From positions 196,206 to 260,205 of the forward strand of contig NZ_JFKE01000003.1 in NCBI RefSeq assembly GCF_000647975.1: DNA of 64,000 bases. The letters are read 5' to 3'. Origin of the DNA: Actibacterium mucosum KCTC 23349. GTDB taxonomy: Bacteria; Pseudomonadota; Alphaproteobacteria; Rhodobacterales; Rhodobacteraceae. Shown one piece after another: positions 1 to 8,114 of this stretch. A program made the translations under genes and the position numbers. Positions within the stretch are counted from its first letter, which is position 1; each line of letters opens with the position of its first letter. The notes under the pieces were generated by a model, which saw nothing but the letters and a program-made list of their open reading frames with translations, did no database searches and had not been told where the DNA came from.

Positions 1-291
1 GTGCGCCGCGTCTTTGGCGAAGGGTCCACGCCCCCGATCTCGTCCACCAAATCGCTGACCGGCCATTCGCTGGGCGCGACCGGTGTGCACGAAACCATTT
101 ACAGCATTCTGATGATGCAGGGTGATTTCATCGCCGCATCGGCCAACGTGACCGAGCTGGACCCCGCGTTGCACCCCGACGAAATCGTGACCCAACGCCG
201 CGACAATGTCAGCCTCGATACGGTTCTGTCCAACAGCTTTGGCTTTGGCGGCACCAACGCGACCTTGGTTCTGAGCAAATTCCACGGGTGA
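1..291 (+). CDS. fabB: 3-oxoacyl-ACP synthase (FabB-type), C-terminal part only
   Basis: This is the C-terminal end of a beta-ketoacyl-ACP synthase, the condensing enzyme of type II fatty acid elongation in the cytoplasm. The fragment carries the [12 protein letters not shown] block with the active-site Lys and His of the thiolase fold, and the closing [14 protein letters not shown] block typical of FabB/FabF. The 5' part lies outside the window, so base 1 is not the true start. fabI follows after 7 bases, which matches the fabA-fabB-fabI order common in alphaproteobacteria and supports FabB over FabF. Confidence 0.9.
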   Translation: MRRVFGEGSTPPISSTKSLTGHSLGATGVHETIYSILMMQGDFIAASANVTELDPALHPDEIVTQRRDNVSLDTVLSNSFGFGGTNATLVLSKFHG

Positions 292-298
292 GTTCCAG

Positions 299-1087
299 AT
301 GCCTGATTTGATGACAGGAAAACGGGGCCTCGTGATGGGTGTGGCCAATGACCGGTCCATCGCCTGGGGCATCGCCAAGGCGCTGCACGCCGAGGGGGCC
401 GAGCTGGCCTTTTCGTATCAAGGCGAGGCGTTTGGCAAGCGCGTGGCACCCTTGGCAGAGACGCTGGGATCAGACTTCCTGCTGGATGTTGACGTGAACG
501 ATGACGCGTCACTGGACGCGGCGTTTGAGCAGATCGAGGCGCGCTGGGGCAAGCTGGATTTCCTGATCCACGCCATCGCCTATTCCGACAAGAACGAGCT
601 GGCCGGGCGGTTCATCGACACCTCGCGCGACAACTTCCGCAATTCGCTGACGATCTCGTGCTATTCGCTGGTGGATGTGGCGCGCCGGGCGCGGCCGCTG
701 ATGACCGATGGCGGGTCGATCACCACGCTGACTTATGCCGGGTCCAACCGCGTGGCGCCGCATTATAACGTGATGGGCGTGGCCAAGGCGGCGCTGGAAA
801 GCGCGGTGCGCTATCTGGCCAACGATCTGGGCCCCGAGGGTATCCGCGTGAACGCGATTTCGCCCGGCCCGATGAAAACCCTTGCCGGGGCGGCCATCGG
901 CGGGGCGCGCAAAACCTTTCGCTATACCGCCGCCAACGCCCCGCTGCGCGACAACGCCACGCTGGAAAGCATCGGCGGGACGGCGGTGTATCTGGCCTGC
1001 GACCACGGGCTGTGCACCACGGGCGAGATCATCACGGTTGACGGCGGCATCCACGTTCTGGGCATGCCACAGCCGGAGAACCTGTAA
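299..1087 (+). CDS. fabI: enoyl-[acyl-carrier-protein] reductase (NADH) FabI
   Basis: FabI reduces trans-2-enoyl-ACP to acyl-ACP, the last step of each elongation cycle. The protein is 262 aa, the usual length. It is a divergent short-chain dehydrogenase: a nucleotide-binding GVANDRSIAWG segment at residues 14-24, and the FabI Tyr-x6-Lys pair at Tyr156 and Lys163 (YNVMGVAK), with a further Tyr at 146. The ATG lies 7 bases after the fabB stop, so the two genes are almost certainly cotranscribed. The C-terminal GEIITVDGG is typical of the family. No anomalies are seen. Confidence 0.95.
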   Translation: MPDLMTGKRGLVMGVANDRSIAWGIAKALHAEGAELAFSYQGEAFGKRVAPLAETLGSDFLLDVDVNDDASLDAAFEQIEARWGKLDFLIHAIAYSDKNELAGRFIDTSRDNFRNSLTISCYSLVDVARRARPLMTDGGSITTLTYAGSNRVAPHYNVMGVAKAALESAVRYLANDLGPEGIRVNAISPGPMKTLAGAAIGGARKTFRYTAANAPLRDNATLESIGGTAVYLACDHGLCTTGEIITVDGGIHVLGMPQPENL

Positions 1088-1108
1088 CCCGCCGCCGCCG
1101 CGGCCCGG

Positions 1109-1612
1109 TTACGCCGACCACAGCCCCATCGGCCCGCCGGTCACCGGGTCGCGCGCGGGCACCGGCAGCGCGGCAATGCGTTCTACGGCGTCGTCGTATG
1201 CCTGCGCGGAAATCTCGGCCACGCGCATATTGTCCCAATTGCCCTCGCCCGGATAGCCGCCGACCACAAGGTTATCGTCGGACATGGCCACCATCTGATG
1301 CGACACACCTGCCGGTAAAACCGCCGCATCGCCAGTTTCCAGGCGGATCGTGGTGCCGCCTTCACCGAACACCAAAATGTCGATCCAACCGGCGGCGCAG
1401 CCAAGGCATTCATGCGTGGACGAATGGAAATGCGCATAGGTGAACAGTCCGGCAATACACCAGTTATGCCCCTACCCCTGCGACTGAAACTGCCGATAAA
1501 ACGCGGCCGCACCACCCCCGGGCACTGCATTGCGATAGACCAGCAGCGCAAGCGGGTTATTGGGCGCCCGCCCCGCCGGTTCGGAATAATAGGTCTCGGG
1601 CCCTGCCATCAT
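1109..1612 (-). pseudogene. cupin (YjlB-like) gene interrupted by an in-frame amber codon
   Basis: Reading leftward from ATG 1612 (second ATG at 1609), one frame gives a full cupin-like protein: N-terminal MAGPETYYSEPAG, then YRNAVPGGGAAAFYRQFQSQG, a TAG at 1474-1472 (codon 47), then GHNWCIAGLFTYAHFHSSTH with the His-rich metal motif, the second cupin block AAVLPAGVSHQ and a C-terminal tail. The frame is kept on both sides of the stop. In YjlB-type cupins I recall a Trp at this point (GWxxxW), so a TGG to TAG change is the simplest explanation. The gene lies 21 bases after the FKBP gene on the same strand. It may be a recent pseudogene or a sequencing error; a TTG restart at 1375 would lack the metal-binding histidines. 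Confidence 0.75.
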
Positions 1613-1633
1613 GTCCCCGTGTTCTGGCGACCG

Positions 1634-2062
1634 TCAGCCGATCGACACCAGCTCGATCGCAAAGGTCAGGTCTTTGCCAGCCAGCTCGTGATTGGCGTCC
1701 AGCGTGATGTGCTCGTCGGTCACCTCGGTGATGGTCACCACCATGACCTGCCCGGTGGGCGATTGCATCTGCAGCTTGGTGCCAAGATCGGTGGGGATGT
1801 CGTCGGGCACTTCGGCGCGCGCAACCTGCTGAATCGCGCGGTCGTCGCGGGTGCCATAGGCCTCGTCGGCGGGCACGTCGACCACTTTCTTGTCACCGAC
1901 AGCCATGCCTGGCAGCGCCTTGTCCAAACCCGGGATGATCTGGCCCGACCCCACCTGAAACTCCAGCGGATCGCGCCCGGTCGAGCTGTCGAATGTGGTG
2001 CCGTCGGCCAGCGTGCCGGTGTAATGAATGGCAACCTTGTCGCCGGACTTCACTTCGGTCAT
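1634..2062 (-). CDS. FKBP-type peptidyl-prolyl cis-trans isomerase (SlyD-like)
   Basis: A 142-aa protein with the FKBP core: VAIHYTGTLADGTTFDSS at residues 10-27, then GSGQIIPGLDKALPGMAVG, followed by an inserted flap (EAYGTRDDRAIQQV) and the DANHELAGKDLTFAIELV block that is diagnostic of SlyD/FkpB-type enzymes with an IF chaperone domain. It catalyses proline isomerisation and assists folding in the cytoplasm; no signal peptide is present. It lacks the long His-rich tail of E. coli SlyD, so nickel delivery is not indicated. The ATG at 2062 is preceded by an AGGAAAGAGGG-like ribosome site. The broken cupin gene lies downstream on the same strand. Confidence 0.92.
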   Translation of the reverse strand: MTEVKSGDKVAIHYTGTLADGTTFDSSTGRDPLEFQVGSGQIIPGLDKALPGMAVGDKKVVDVPADEAYGTRDDRAIQQVARAEVPDDIPTDLGTKLQMQSPTGQVMVVTITEVTDEHITLDANHELAGKDLTFAIELVSIG

Positions 2063-2158
2063 GGAACCCTCTTTCCTTGTTGCGGGACAGAGGCCACCCG
2101 AATTCCGCGCAGAGCTCTGAAACAGGGGGCCAATCTAGGGCACTGATCACAGATGTAA

Positions 2159-2178
2159 ACCGATACAGCTGAATCGGT
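2159..2178. promoter_or_regulatory. palindrome in the FKBP / HAD divergent intergenic region
   Basis: ACCGAT and ATCGGT arms flank an internal CAGCTG palindrome with single non-pairing bases between them, giving a near-perfect 20-bp symmetric site. It lies between two divergent genes (starts at 2062 and 2242), where an operator would be expected. I do not recognise the cognate regulator. Confidence 0.35.
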
Positions 2179-2241
2179 ACAAACGTAGTCTTTTCCCCTG
2201 CCCCCGGCTGTGCCAGTGTCGCAACGAAGTGGAGGACCGCC

Positions 2242-2928
2242 ATGACGATCAAGACCTGTATTTTTGACGCCTACGGCACGCTGTTCGACGTGGCCGCCGC
2301 CGCGCGCGAGGCCGCCGCCGAACCCGGCAACGAAGCGCTGGCCGGGATCTGGCCGAAGCTGGCCAATGACTGGCGGCTCAAGCAATTGCAATACACGTGG
2401 CTGCGGGCCGTGGCCAATGCTCATTGCGATTTCTGGGAGGTCACGCAAAACGGGCTGGACTGGGCGATGGAGGCTGCGGGCCTTTCAGACGACCATCTGC
2501 GTCAGCGCCTGCTGGACCTCTATTGGGAACTGTCGGCTTATGCCGAGGTGCCCGCGATGCTGGCCGCGCTGAAGGCGGCGGGGATGCAGACCGGCATCTT
2601 GTCGAACGGATCGCCCGCGATGCTGGACGGGGCGGTGCAATCGGCGGGGGTTGGCGACGTGTTAGACGATGTGTTGTCCGTCGAAAGCGTTGGCGTCTTC
2701 AAACCGCACAAATCGGTCTATGACCTTGTTTGCAAACGCTTTGGCGGCACGCCCGATCAGGTGCTGTTTGTCTCGTCCAACGGTTGGGACGCCGCGGGGG
2801 CTACGGGGTATGGGTTTCAGACCGTCTGGGTGAACCGCGCCGGCGAACCGGTGGACCGGCTGCCATGGACCCCGCCCAATATCCTGACCGACCTGACCAC
2901 CATCCCCGAACTTGCAGGACGTCTTTGA
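2242..2928 (+). CDS. haloacid dehalogenase type II (HAD superfamily)
   Basis: A 228-aa HAD hydrolase. Motif I is FDAYGTLFD with nucleophile Asp9; the Ala-Tyr-Gly-Thr-Leu signature is that of L-2-haloacid dehalogenases. Motif II is LSNGSP, the Lys lies in FKPHKSVYDL, and motif III is VSSNGWDAAGATGYGF, as in the type II family that inverts L-2-haloacids to D-2-hydroxyacids. An actual halogenated substrate is not proven by sequence. The ATG follows GGAGGACCGCC. It opens a six-gene overlapping operon; its TGA overlaps the next ATG (TGATG). Confidence 0.85.
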   Translation: MTIKTCIFDAYGTLFDVAAAAREAAAEPGNEALAGIWPKLANDWRLKQLQYTWLRAVANAHCDFWEVTQNGLDWAMEAAGLSDDHLRQRLLDLYWELSAYAEVPAMLAALKAAGMQTGILSNGSPAMLDGAVQSAGVGDVLDDVLSVESVGVFKPHKSVYDLVCKRFGGTPDQVLFVSSNGWDAAGATGYGFQTVWVNRAGEPVDRLPWTPPNILTDLTTIPELAGRL

Positions 2929-3746
2929 TGCCCCATTTCCACGCCGATGACGGCGCGCGCATTCATTTCACCGATACCGGCGACGGTCCGGTTCTGCTGT
3001 GCCTTTCCGGCTTGTCGCGCAATTCGGATGATTTTCAGTATCTGCGGCCGCATCTGCCCGGCATACGAATGATATGCATGGATTATCGCGGGCGCGGCAA
3101 GTCGGACTGGACCGGGGCAGAGACATACACCTTGCAGCGCGAAGGCACGGATGTGGTGCAGTTGCTTGCGCATCTGGGTCTTGGTTCGGTGCCGATCCTT
3201 GGCACCTCGCGCGGCGGGTTGATCGGCTTGGGACTGGCACTGACGGTGCCCGATGTTGTGGCCGGGTTGTGCATGAACGACATCGGCCCGGTGATCGAGC
3301 CCGAAGGTTTGGAGCGCATCCGCGACTATGTCGGTGTCAACCCGGGCTTGCCCAGCTTCGACACCGCGGCGGCCCATTTGGAAAAGGGCGCGTATGGATT
3401 TGCCAATGTCGCACCCGATCGATGGGTGCAGGAAGCCCGCACCCATTTCCGGGAAGAGAGTGACGGCCTGCGCATCAACTATGATCCGGCCCTGCGAGAT
3501 GCGTTTCTTGAGGCCTTTGTGGTGCCCATGCCCGAAGCATGGCCGTTCTTCGAGGCGCTGAATGGCAAGCCGGTGGGACTGATCCGCGGTGCGGGGTCTG
3601 ACCTGATGTCGCGGGAAACTGCACTGAAAATGAAGGGCCTGCGCCCTGACCTTAACTGGGCCGACGTGCCGGATCGCGGCCATGTGCCGTTCCTGGACGA
3701 ACCCGAGGCGCTGCAGGTAATCAACGATTTTATGGCGGTAGTATGA
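2928..3746 (+). CDS. alpha/beta hydrolase
   Basis: A 272-aa cytoplasmic alpha/beta-hydrolase. The nucleophile elbow is LGTSRGG (Ser), the oxyanion region is CLSGLSRNS, and the C-terminal catalytic His is in DRGHVPFLDEPEA, so the triad looks intact. A longer reading from 2730 exists but would lie inside the preceding gene; the ATG at 2928 gives the normal N-terminus MPHFHADDGARIHF and couples to the HAD stop by TGATG. The substrate is not predictable. It ends 4 bases into the next gene (ATGA-type overlap). Confidence 0.85.
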   Translation: MPHFHADDGARIHFTDTGDGPVLLCLSGLSRNSDDFQYLRPHLPGIRMICMDYRGRGKSDWTGAETYTLQREGTDVVQLLAHLGLGSVPILGTSRGGLIGLGLALTVPDVVAGLCMNDIGPVIEPEGLERIRDYVGVNPGLPSFDTAAAHLEKGAYGFANVAPDRWVQEARTHFREESDGLRINYDPALRDAFLEAFVVPMPEAWPFFEALNGKPVGLIRGAGSDLMSRETALKMKGLRPDLNWADVPDRGHVPFLDEPEALQVINDFMAVV

Positions 3747-4702
3747 ATTTCGAGATGATCAAAGCCGCAGCCGGACGTTTGGACGGTCATGCACGTCAAA
3801 CGCCGATCCTGTCTTCGCCCTTTCTGGACGAGATCGCAGGCCGCAAGCTGATGGTAAAACCTGAATGCCTGCAACGCACAGGGTCATTCAAGTTCCGTGG
3901 GGCTTGGTCGGCCATATCGGCCCTGTCGCCGGAAACGCGTGCACGCGGTGTGATTGCCTTTTCCTCGGGCAATCACGCGCAGGGGATTGCGCTGGCTGCG
4001 CGTGAACATGCGATCCCCGCTGTTATCGTCATGCCCAACGACGCGCCGGCGCTGAAGATCGCCAACACCAAAGGCTATGGCGCCGAGGTGGTGCTGTATG
4101 ACCGCCCCGGCGGCGAAAGCCGCGAAGCCGTGGGCGAAGCGCTGGCACGCGAGCGGGGGCTTACGCTGATCAAACCCTTTGACGAGCCGCTGGTGATTGC
4201 AGGTCAGGGGACGGTTGGGCTGGAAATCGCGGAACAGTCACAGGACGGCGACGTTTTGGTGTGCTGCGGGGGTGGCGGGCTGACGGCCGGGATCGCGCTG
4301 GCGCTTGCTGAAACGGCCCCGAAGATGCGGGTGCGGCCGGTTGAACCGGTTGGGTTCGACGACATGGCGCGCTCGATGATTTCTGGGGTCATCGAAAAGA
4401 ACGACACCGGGACCGGTAACATTTGCGATGCCATTCTGACACCGCAACCGGGCGAGATCACCTTTCCGATTATCCAACGCCTATGCGGCCCGGGCTTGGT
4501 GGTCACCGAACAAGAGGCCTGCCGGGCCATGGTTTTGGCATGGCAGCATCTGAAAGTCGTGGCAGAACCGGGCGGGGCCGTGGCGCTGGCAGCGGCCCTG
4601 TTTCACGCCGACAAAGTTGAAGGTCCGACCGTGACGGCCGTCGTATCGGGCGGTAACGTCGACCCAACCCTGTTTGCCGAAACCTTGCAGAGATACGGAT
4701 AG
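3743..4702 (+). CDS. threonine/serine dehydratase-family PLP enzyme
   Basis: A 319-aa fold-type II PLP enzyme. The Schiff-base Lys is Lys50 in GSFKFRGA, the substrate loop is SSGNHAQG, and the phosphate-binding glycine loop is CCGGGGLTAG. The length and the lack of a C-terminal ACT domain exclude biosynthetic IlvA and fit catabolic threonine/serine dehydratase, serine racemase or threo-3-hydroxyaspartate ammonia-lyase. These cannot be separated by eye. It overlaps the previous hydrolase by 4 bases and abuts the next gene with no spacer, so it is part of the same transcript. Confidence 0.85.
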   Translation: MNFEMIKAAAGRLDGHARQTPILSSPFLDEIAGRKLMVKPECLQRTGSFKFRGAWSAISALSPETRARGVIAFSSGNHAQGIALAAREHAIPAVIVMPNDAPALKIANTKGYGAEVVLYDRPGGESREAVGEALARERGLTLIKPFDEPLVIAGQGTVGLEIAEQSQDGDVLVCCGGGGLTAGIALALAETAPKMRVRPVEPVGFDDMARSMISGVIEKNDTGTGNICDAILTPQPGEITFPIIQRLCGPGLVVTEQEACRAMVLAWQHLKVVAEPGGAVALAAALFHADKVEGPTVTAVVSGGNVDPTLFAETLQRYG

Positions 4703-5881
4703 ATGACCGAATTCACGATCGCCAGTTTCAACGTCAAAAACCTGATCGGGGCCGACAAGGAGTATTACCGGTTCGAGAAATACACGCCCGAAGAATACGC
4801 GTGGAAACAGGATTGGCTGGCCGATCAGGTGCTGACCCTGAACGCTGATATCGTCTGTTTTCAGGAGATCTTCGAGGAAGAGGCGTTGCGCGACGTGGTG
4901 GACGAGGCCGACGCGCGTGGTGCTGCACTGAACGCGGCCTCGGTTCCGGACCGGTCCAAACGGTACGCCCGCAAGGCAATTTTTCGCAAGCTGGCAACCG
5001 ACAGCTACAAGGACGCGGCGCTGGCATTTGCGCCCAATGCCTCGGACGGTGAACCGGGCGAGCGGCGCCCCGGCCTTGCGATCCTCTCGCGCTTTGGCTT
5101 TGCCGAGCCGCCGGAGATCGTGCAGGATCTTGATCCGCCACTGCAAATCCCCTTTCCGGGGCAGGAAGGTGGCTATAGCCTGCCGCGCGTTTCCCGCCCG
5201 ATCCTTAAGGCCCGCGTGCCTGTAGGGGACCGGGTGATCACGGTCTTCAACTGCCACCTGAAATCAAAACTTGGCGAATTTGTCCGGCCCGATGACGCGG
5301 ATTTTGCACCCGAGGCGAACCTGCTGTCCTATGACGCGGCGGGCCGCGCGATGGGTTCACTGCGTGCCGCTGTGCGCCGCATGGCCGAGGCATGGGTCCT
5401 GCGGAACCTGATCCTGGGTGAACTGAAACAGGGGCGACCGGTGCTGGTCCTGGGTGATTTCAACGATGGCGAACATGCGGTGTCGTCCGAGATCATCTCG
5501 GGCGAAGTGCCGTTCAAGAACTACGCCTGGATGCGCCGCCACGACGCCACGCATCAGGCCGACCGGTACAGCCGCGAAGAAGCCGAACAGATCACCGAAA
5601 GCGTCGAGGCGATGCGCCTGCATTCGGCCGAAAAGCTGTTTGTGCGGAAATCGTCACGCGACATGGTCTATACGGCGGCCTTTGGCGGCGTGTTCGAATC
5701 CATCGACCAGATCCTGATGTCACGCCATTTCCTGCCCGAATGGGACGGGGCAATTGGCGAGATGGAGTATTTCTCGGTCTTCAACGACCACCTGACCGAT
5801 GGTTCGCACCCCGAAGCGCCGTATAACAAGCTGGCCTCGGATCACGGACAGATCATGGCGCATTTCCGGCTGCGGGGATGA
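4703..5881 (+). CDS. endonuclease/exonuclease/phosphatase (EEP) family protein
   Basis: A 392-aa EEP-fold protein. It starts ASFNVKNL (metal-binding Asn), followed by ADIVCFQEIFEEE with the catalytic metal-binding Glu, then VFNCHLKSK, LVLGDFNDGEH (Asp-x-Asn) and the closing ASDHGQIMAHF Asp-His pair. All EEP landmarks are therefore present. The fold covers DNases, sphingomyelinases and inositol phosphatases, and I cannot tell which applies. There is no signal peptide. The ATG directly abuts the TAG of the previous gene, and the gene overlaps the next by ATGA. Confidence 0.82.
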   Translation: MTEFTIASFNVKNLIGADKEYYRFEKYTPEEYAWKQDWLADQVLTLNADIVCFQEIFEEEALRDVVDEADARGAALNAASVPDRSKRYARKAIFRKLATDSYKDAALAFAPNASDGEPGERRPGLAILSRFGFAEPPEIVQDLDPPLQIPFPGQEGGYSLPRVSRPILKARVPVGDRVITVFNCHLKSKLGEFVRPDDADFAPEANLLSYDAAGRAMGSLRAAVRRMAEAWVLRNLILGELKQGRPVLVLGDFNDGEHAVSSEIISGEVPFKNYAWMRRHDATHQADRYSREEAEQITESVEAMRLHSAEKLFVRKSSRDMVYTAAFGGVFESIDQILMSRHFLPEWDGAIGEMEYFSVFNDHLTDGSHPEAPYNKLASDHGQIMAHFRLRG

Positions 5882-6654
5882 GGGGAAGCATCCACATCAA
5901 CTGGCGTCAGGACGGCCCCGAAGACGGCCCGGCTTTGGTGTTGCTGCACCCGCTGGGCAGCGACTTGCGGGTGTTTGACGGGCTGTTGCCCCTGTTGCCC
6001 GACGATATGCGGATTATCCGGATCGATATGCGCGGTCATGGCGGTTCGGAATGCCCGCCGCCACCTTATGGCATGGGCACCCTGATCGCGGACACTGAAA
6101 AAGTATTCGCTGAGTTGAACTTGCGCGATGCGGTGTTGCTGGGCGTATCCATCGGGGGGCTGATTGCCCAAGGCTTGGCGTTTAAACGGCCCGAGCTTTT
6201 GCGTGGACTGATCCTGTCGAACACTGCGCCGCGGATCGGCATTCGCACCATGTGGGAAAAGCGGATTGCCGAGATGCAGAAGGCCGATATCAACCAATAT
6301 GCCAAGGACACGTTCGAACGCTGGTTCGGCCCTCTCGCGCGGCGCAAAGCGGATATCGGGGCGGTAGAAAAGATCGTTTTGCAACAGCGGATCGAGGGGA
6401 TCATCGGTTGTGCCCATGCCATCGCCGGCACGGATTTTTACACGCAGACCGCCACGCTGAACCTGCCGGTGATGTGTGTCGCCGGCGATATCGACGGCTC
6501 TACGCCTCCTGACATGGTCCGCGAGATGGCGGCGCTGATTGAAGACGCCCGGTTCGAACTGCTGCGTGGTGCGGGCCATCTGCCCTTTGTTGAAAAGCCC
6601 GACGACTATGCCACGCTGATCCGCGATTTCACCCGCGGTCTGGATGTGAATTGA
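5878..6654 (+). CDS. pcaD: 3-oxoadipate enol-lactonase-like alpha/beta hydrolase (PcaD family)
   Basis: A 258-aa alpha/beta hydrolase resembling PcaD, which opens beta-ketoadipate enol-lactone in protocatechuate and catechol degradation. Landmarks are LLHPLGSDLRVF near the N-terminus, DMRGHGGS, the elbow GVSIGG, LSNTAPRIG, and the His in GAGHLPFVEKPDDY. No other pca genes are nearby, so the beta-ketoadipate role rests on sequence resemblance alone; a general esterase is the alternative. ATGA overlap with the previous gene and TTGA overlap with the next show translational coupling. Confidence 0.7.
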   Translation: MRGSIHINWRQDGPEDGPALVLLHPLGSDLRVFDGLLPLLPDDMRIIRIDMRGHGGSECPPPPYGMGTLIADTEKVFAELNLRDAVLLGVSIGGLIAQGLAFKRPELLRGLILSNTAPRIGIRTMWEKRIAEMQKADINQYAKDTFERWFGPLARRKADIGAVEKIVLQQRIEGIIGCAHAIAGTDFYTQTATLNLPVMCVAGDIDGSTPPDMVREMAALIEDARFELLRGAGHLPFVEKPDDYATLIRDFTRGLDVN

Positions 6655-7346
6655 GGTTCGTTCTGGTGCATGGCGCGTGGTGCCGCGCGGTGCATTGGGG
6701 CCGGGTGCCTGCCCTGTTGCGACAGGCCGGGCACGATGTACTGGCGATAGATCTGCCCGACAGCCCTGCAGCTGACATCACGTTGGACGCCTATGCCAAC
6801 GCGATTTTGGATGCCACGATAAAGGGCGATTTGCTTGTTGGTCATTCTATGGGCGGCATGGCCATCTCGGCTGCGGCGGCGCGGGATCCGGAGCGGTTTC
6901 CGCACATGGTCTATGTCGCCGCGTTTTTGCCGGAAGATGGGCAGAGCCTGATCGACATCAAGAAATCTGACAGCCGCAGCCTGATCGACTCGGTTCAAGT
7001 CGAGGACGCACACAGCACCCGACTGATTGCCGCGAAGGCGGGGGGTGAGCTTATGCACGATGCCCCCCAGGATCTGGTTGATTGGGCCGCTGCGCAGTTG
7101 CGTGCCCAACCCAACCGGCCGCAAACTGACCCGTTTTCAATGCATGATCCAAGGTTTCGACTGATCCCGAAAACCTTTGTCCAATGCCTGAACGACCGCG
7201 TGATCACACCCGCCAAACAGGCCGCCATGTCTGGTGCCGCACCGATCTGCACGACAATCCCGATACCCACGGGTCATTTTCCGCAATTGTCGCACCCTCA
7301 AATGCTGTCCGACATCCTTTTGAGCATCCATACAGAGTTGCACTAA
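6651..7346 (+). CDS. alpha/beta fold hydrolase (esterase-like)
   Basis: A 231-aa alpha/beta hydrolase starting at TTG 6651, whose TGA-containing start overlaps the previous stop (TTGA). It begins RFVLVHGAWCRAVHW (oxyanion loop), with the elbow VGHSMGG and the likely catalytic His in IPTGHFPQLSHP. It resembles the salicylate-esterase/pyrethroid-hydrolase-like group (EstC-like), but the substrate is unknown. It is the last gene of the six-gene overlapping set; a TetR gene with its own promoter follows. Confidence 0.78.
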   Translation: MRFVLVHGAWCRAVHWGRVPALLRQAGHDVLAIDLPDSPAADITLDAYANAILDATIKGDLLVGHSMGGMAISAAAARDPERFPHMVYVAAFLPEDGQSLIDIKKSDSRSLIDSVQVEDAHSTRLIAAKAGGELMHDAPQDLVDWAAAQLRAQPNRPQTDPFSMHDPRFRLIPKTFVQCLNDRVITPAKQAAMSGAAPICTTIPIPTGHFPQLSHPQMLSDILLSIHTELH

Positions 7347-7378
7347 GGGATTACCCGTATTGCGTGTTGCTTCCTTGA

Positions 7379-7397
7379 CATGCTGCAATGCAGCATG
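7379..7397. promoter_or_regulatory. TetR operator overlapping a TTGACA -35 box
   Basis: CATGCTGCA-A-TGCAGCATG is a perfect 9-1-9 palindrome. It starts within a consensus -35 hexamer (TTGACA at 7375-7380) and fills the spacer to a probable -10 near 7399-7410. The TetR gene starts 33 bases downstream at 7430. Its size and position fit autorepression by that regulator; the assignment is an inference. Confidence 0.7.
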
Positions 7398-7429
7398 AGA
7401 GTATGAGGTGCACAGGCACGGAGGTGACC

Positions 7430-8017
7430 ATGTTAGAGACCCTGCCCCCCAAACGCGCTGCGTTGCGTGACCGCGTAATTGAAATTGCCGAAGTCAAAGC
7501 AGAAAACGAAGGAATTTCAGGGCTTAGGGCCCGCGATCTTGCGTCCGAGGCGGGTTGTGCCTTGGGCAGCATCTACACGATCTTCGGTGATTTGGGTGAT
7601 GTAGGCGCGGCGGTGAACCAACGCAGTTTCGACCAGATTCTTTCTGCAATGCAGCAGGTCGGTGACAGCCGTGGCGGTGCTCTGGACGTTCTTAAGTCGC
7701 TTGCCGCGACATATGCCCAATATGCCACCGACCACACGCCGCGTTGGAAGATGGCATTCGAAACCGGCCTGCCCGAAGGTGAAGGCGACGCCGCCCTTGC
7801 GCCAATCATCGACATTTTTGTCGACCCGATGGCGGAACTGCTGCCTGCGTATTCAACACGGATGGTCCTGCGCAGCGCGCGCGTTCTGTTCGCCACGATC
7901 CACGGCATTACAGCCATGTCACTTGACCCTCGGCTGCCGGTTTTGCCCGAAGGTGACCTGCGCCGTAATCTGAATGCCGCGGTTACCGCCATGGTTTCCA
8001 CAAACGAACATGTTTGA
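7430..8017 (+). CDS. TetR/AcrR family transcriptional regulator
   Basis: A 195-aa TetR-type repressor. The DNA-binding helix-turn-helix is at residues 30-56 (GLRARDLASEAGCALGSIYT), where the recognition helix ends in the usual SIYTIFGD; the rest is a helical ligand-binding and dimer domain. I chose ATG 7430 because GGAGGTGACC precedes it; an upstream in-frame start at 7388 would fall inside the palindromic operator. The likely targets are its own promoter and perhaps the neighbouring hydrolase operon. The ligand is unknown. Confidence 0.88.
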   Translation: MLETLPPKRAALRDRVIEIAEVKAENEGISGLRARDLASEAGCALGSIYTIFGDLGDVGAAVNQRSFDQILSAMQQVGDSRGGALDVLKSLAATYAQYATDHTPRWKMAFETGLPEGEGDAALAPIIDIFVDPMAELLPAYSTRMVLRSARVLFATIHGITAMSLDPRLPVLPEGDLRRNLNAAVTAMVSTNEHV

Positions 8018-8034
8018 GGCCGTCACAAAAACTT

Positions 8035-8055
8035 AATTGCGAATAATTCGCATTT
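8035..8055. promoter_or_regulatory. Mur/Fur-like palindrome upstream of sitA
   Basis: TGCGAAT-A-ATTCGCA (8038-8052) is a perfect 7-1-7 palindrome that extends to 10-bp arms with one mismatch. It sits 4 bases before the sitA -35. Its AT-rich shape resembles the Mn-responsive Mur boxes of alphaproteobacterial sit operons. The regulator gene is not in the window, so the assignment is an inference. Confidence 0.6.
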
Positions 8056-8058
8056 GCA

Positions 8059-8086
8059 TTGACACTTTCGAGTCGTGCGGCATATT
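8059..8086 (+). promoter_or_regulatory. sitABCD promoter
   Basis: A consensus TTGACA at 8059-8064 is followed after 16 bases by CATATT at 8081-8086 (4 of 6 matches to TATAAT). The sitA ATG is 28 bases further on, with AGGAGA ahead of it. The Mur-like palindrome lies just upstream. Confidence 0.55.
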
Positions 8087-8114
8087 TGCCTCAGACTCGA
8101 ACAGGAGAAATGTC

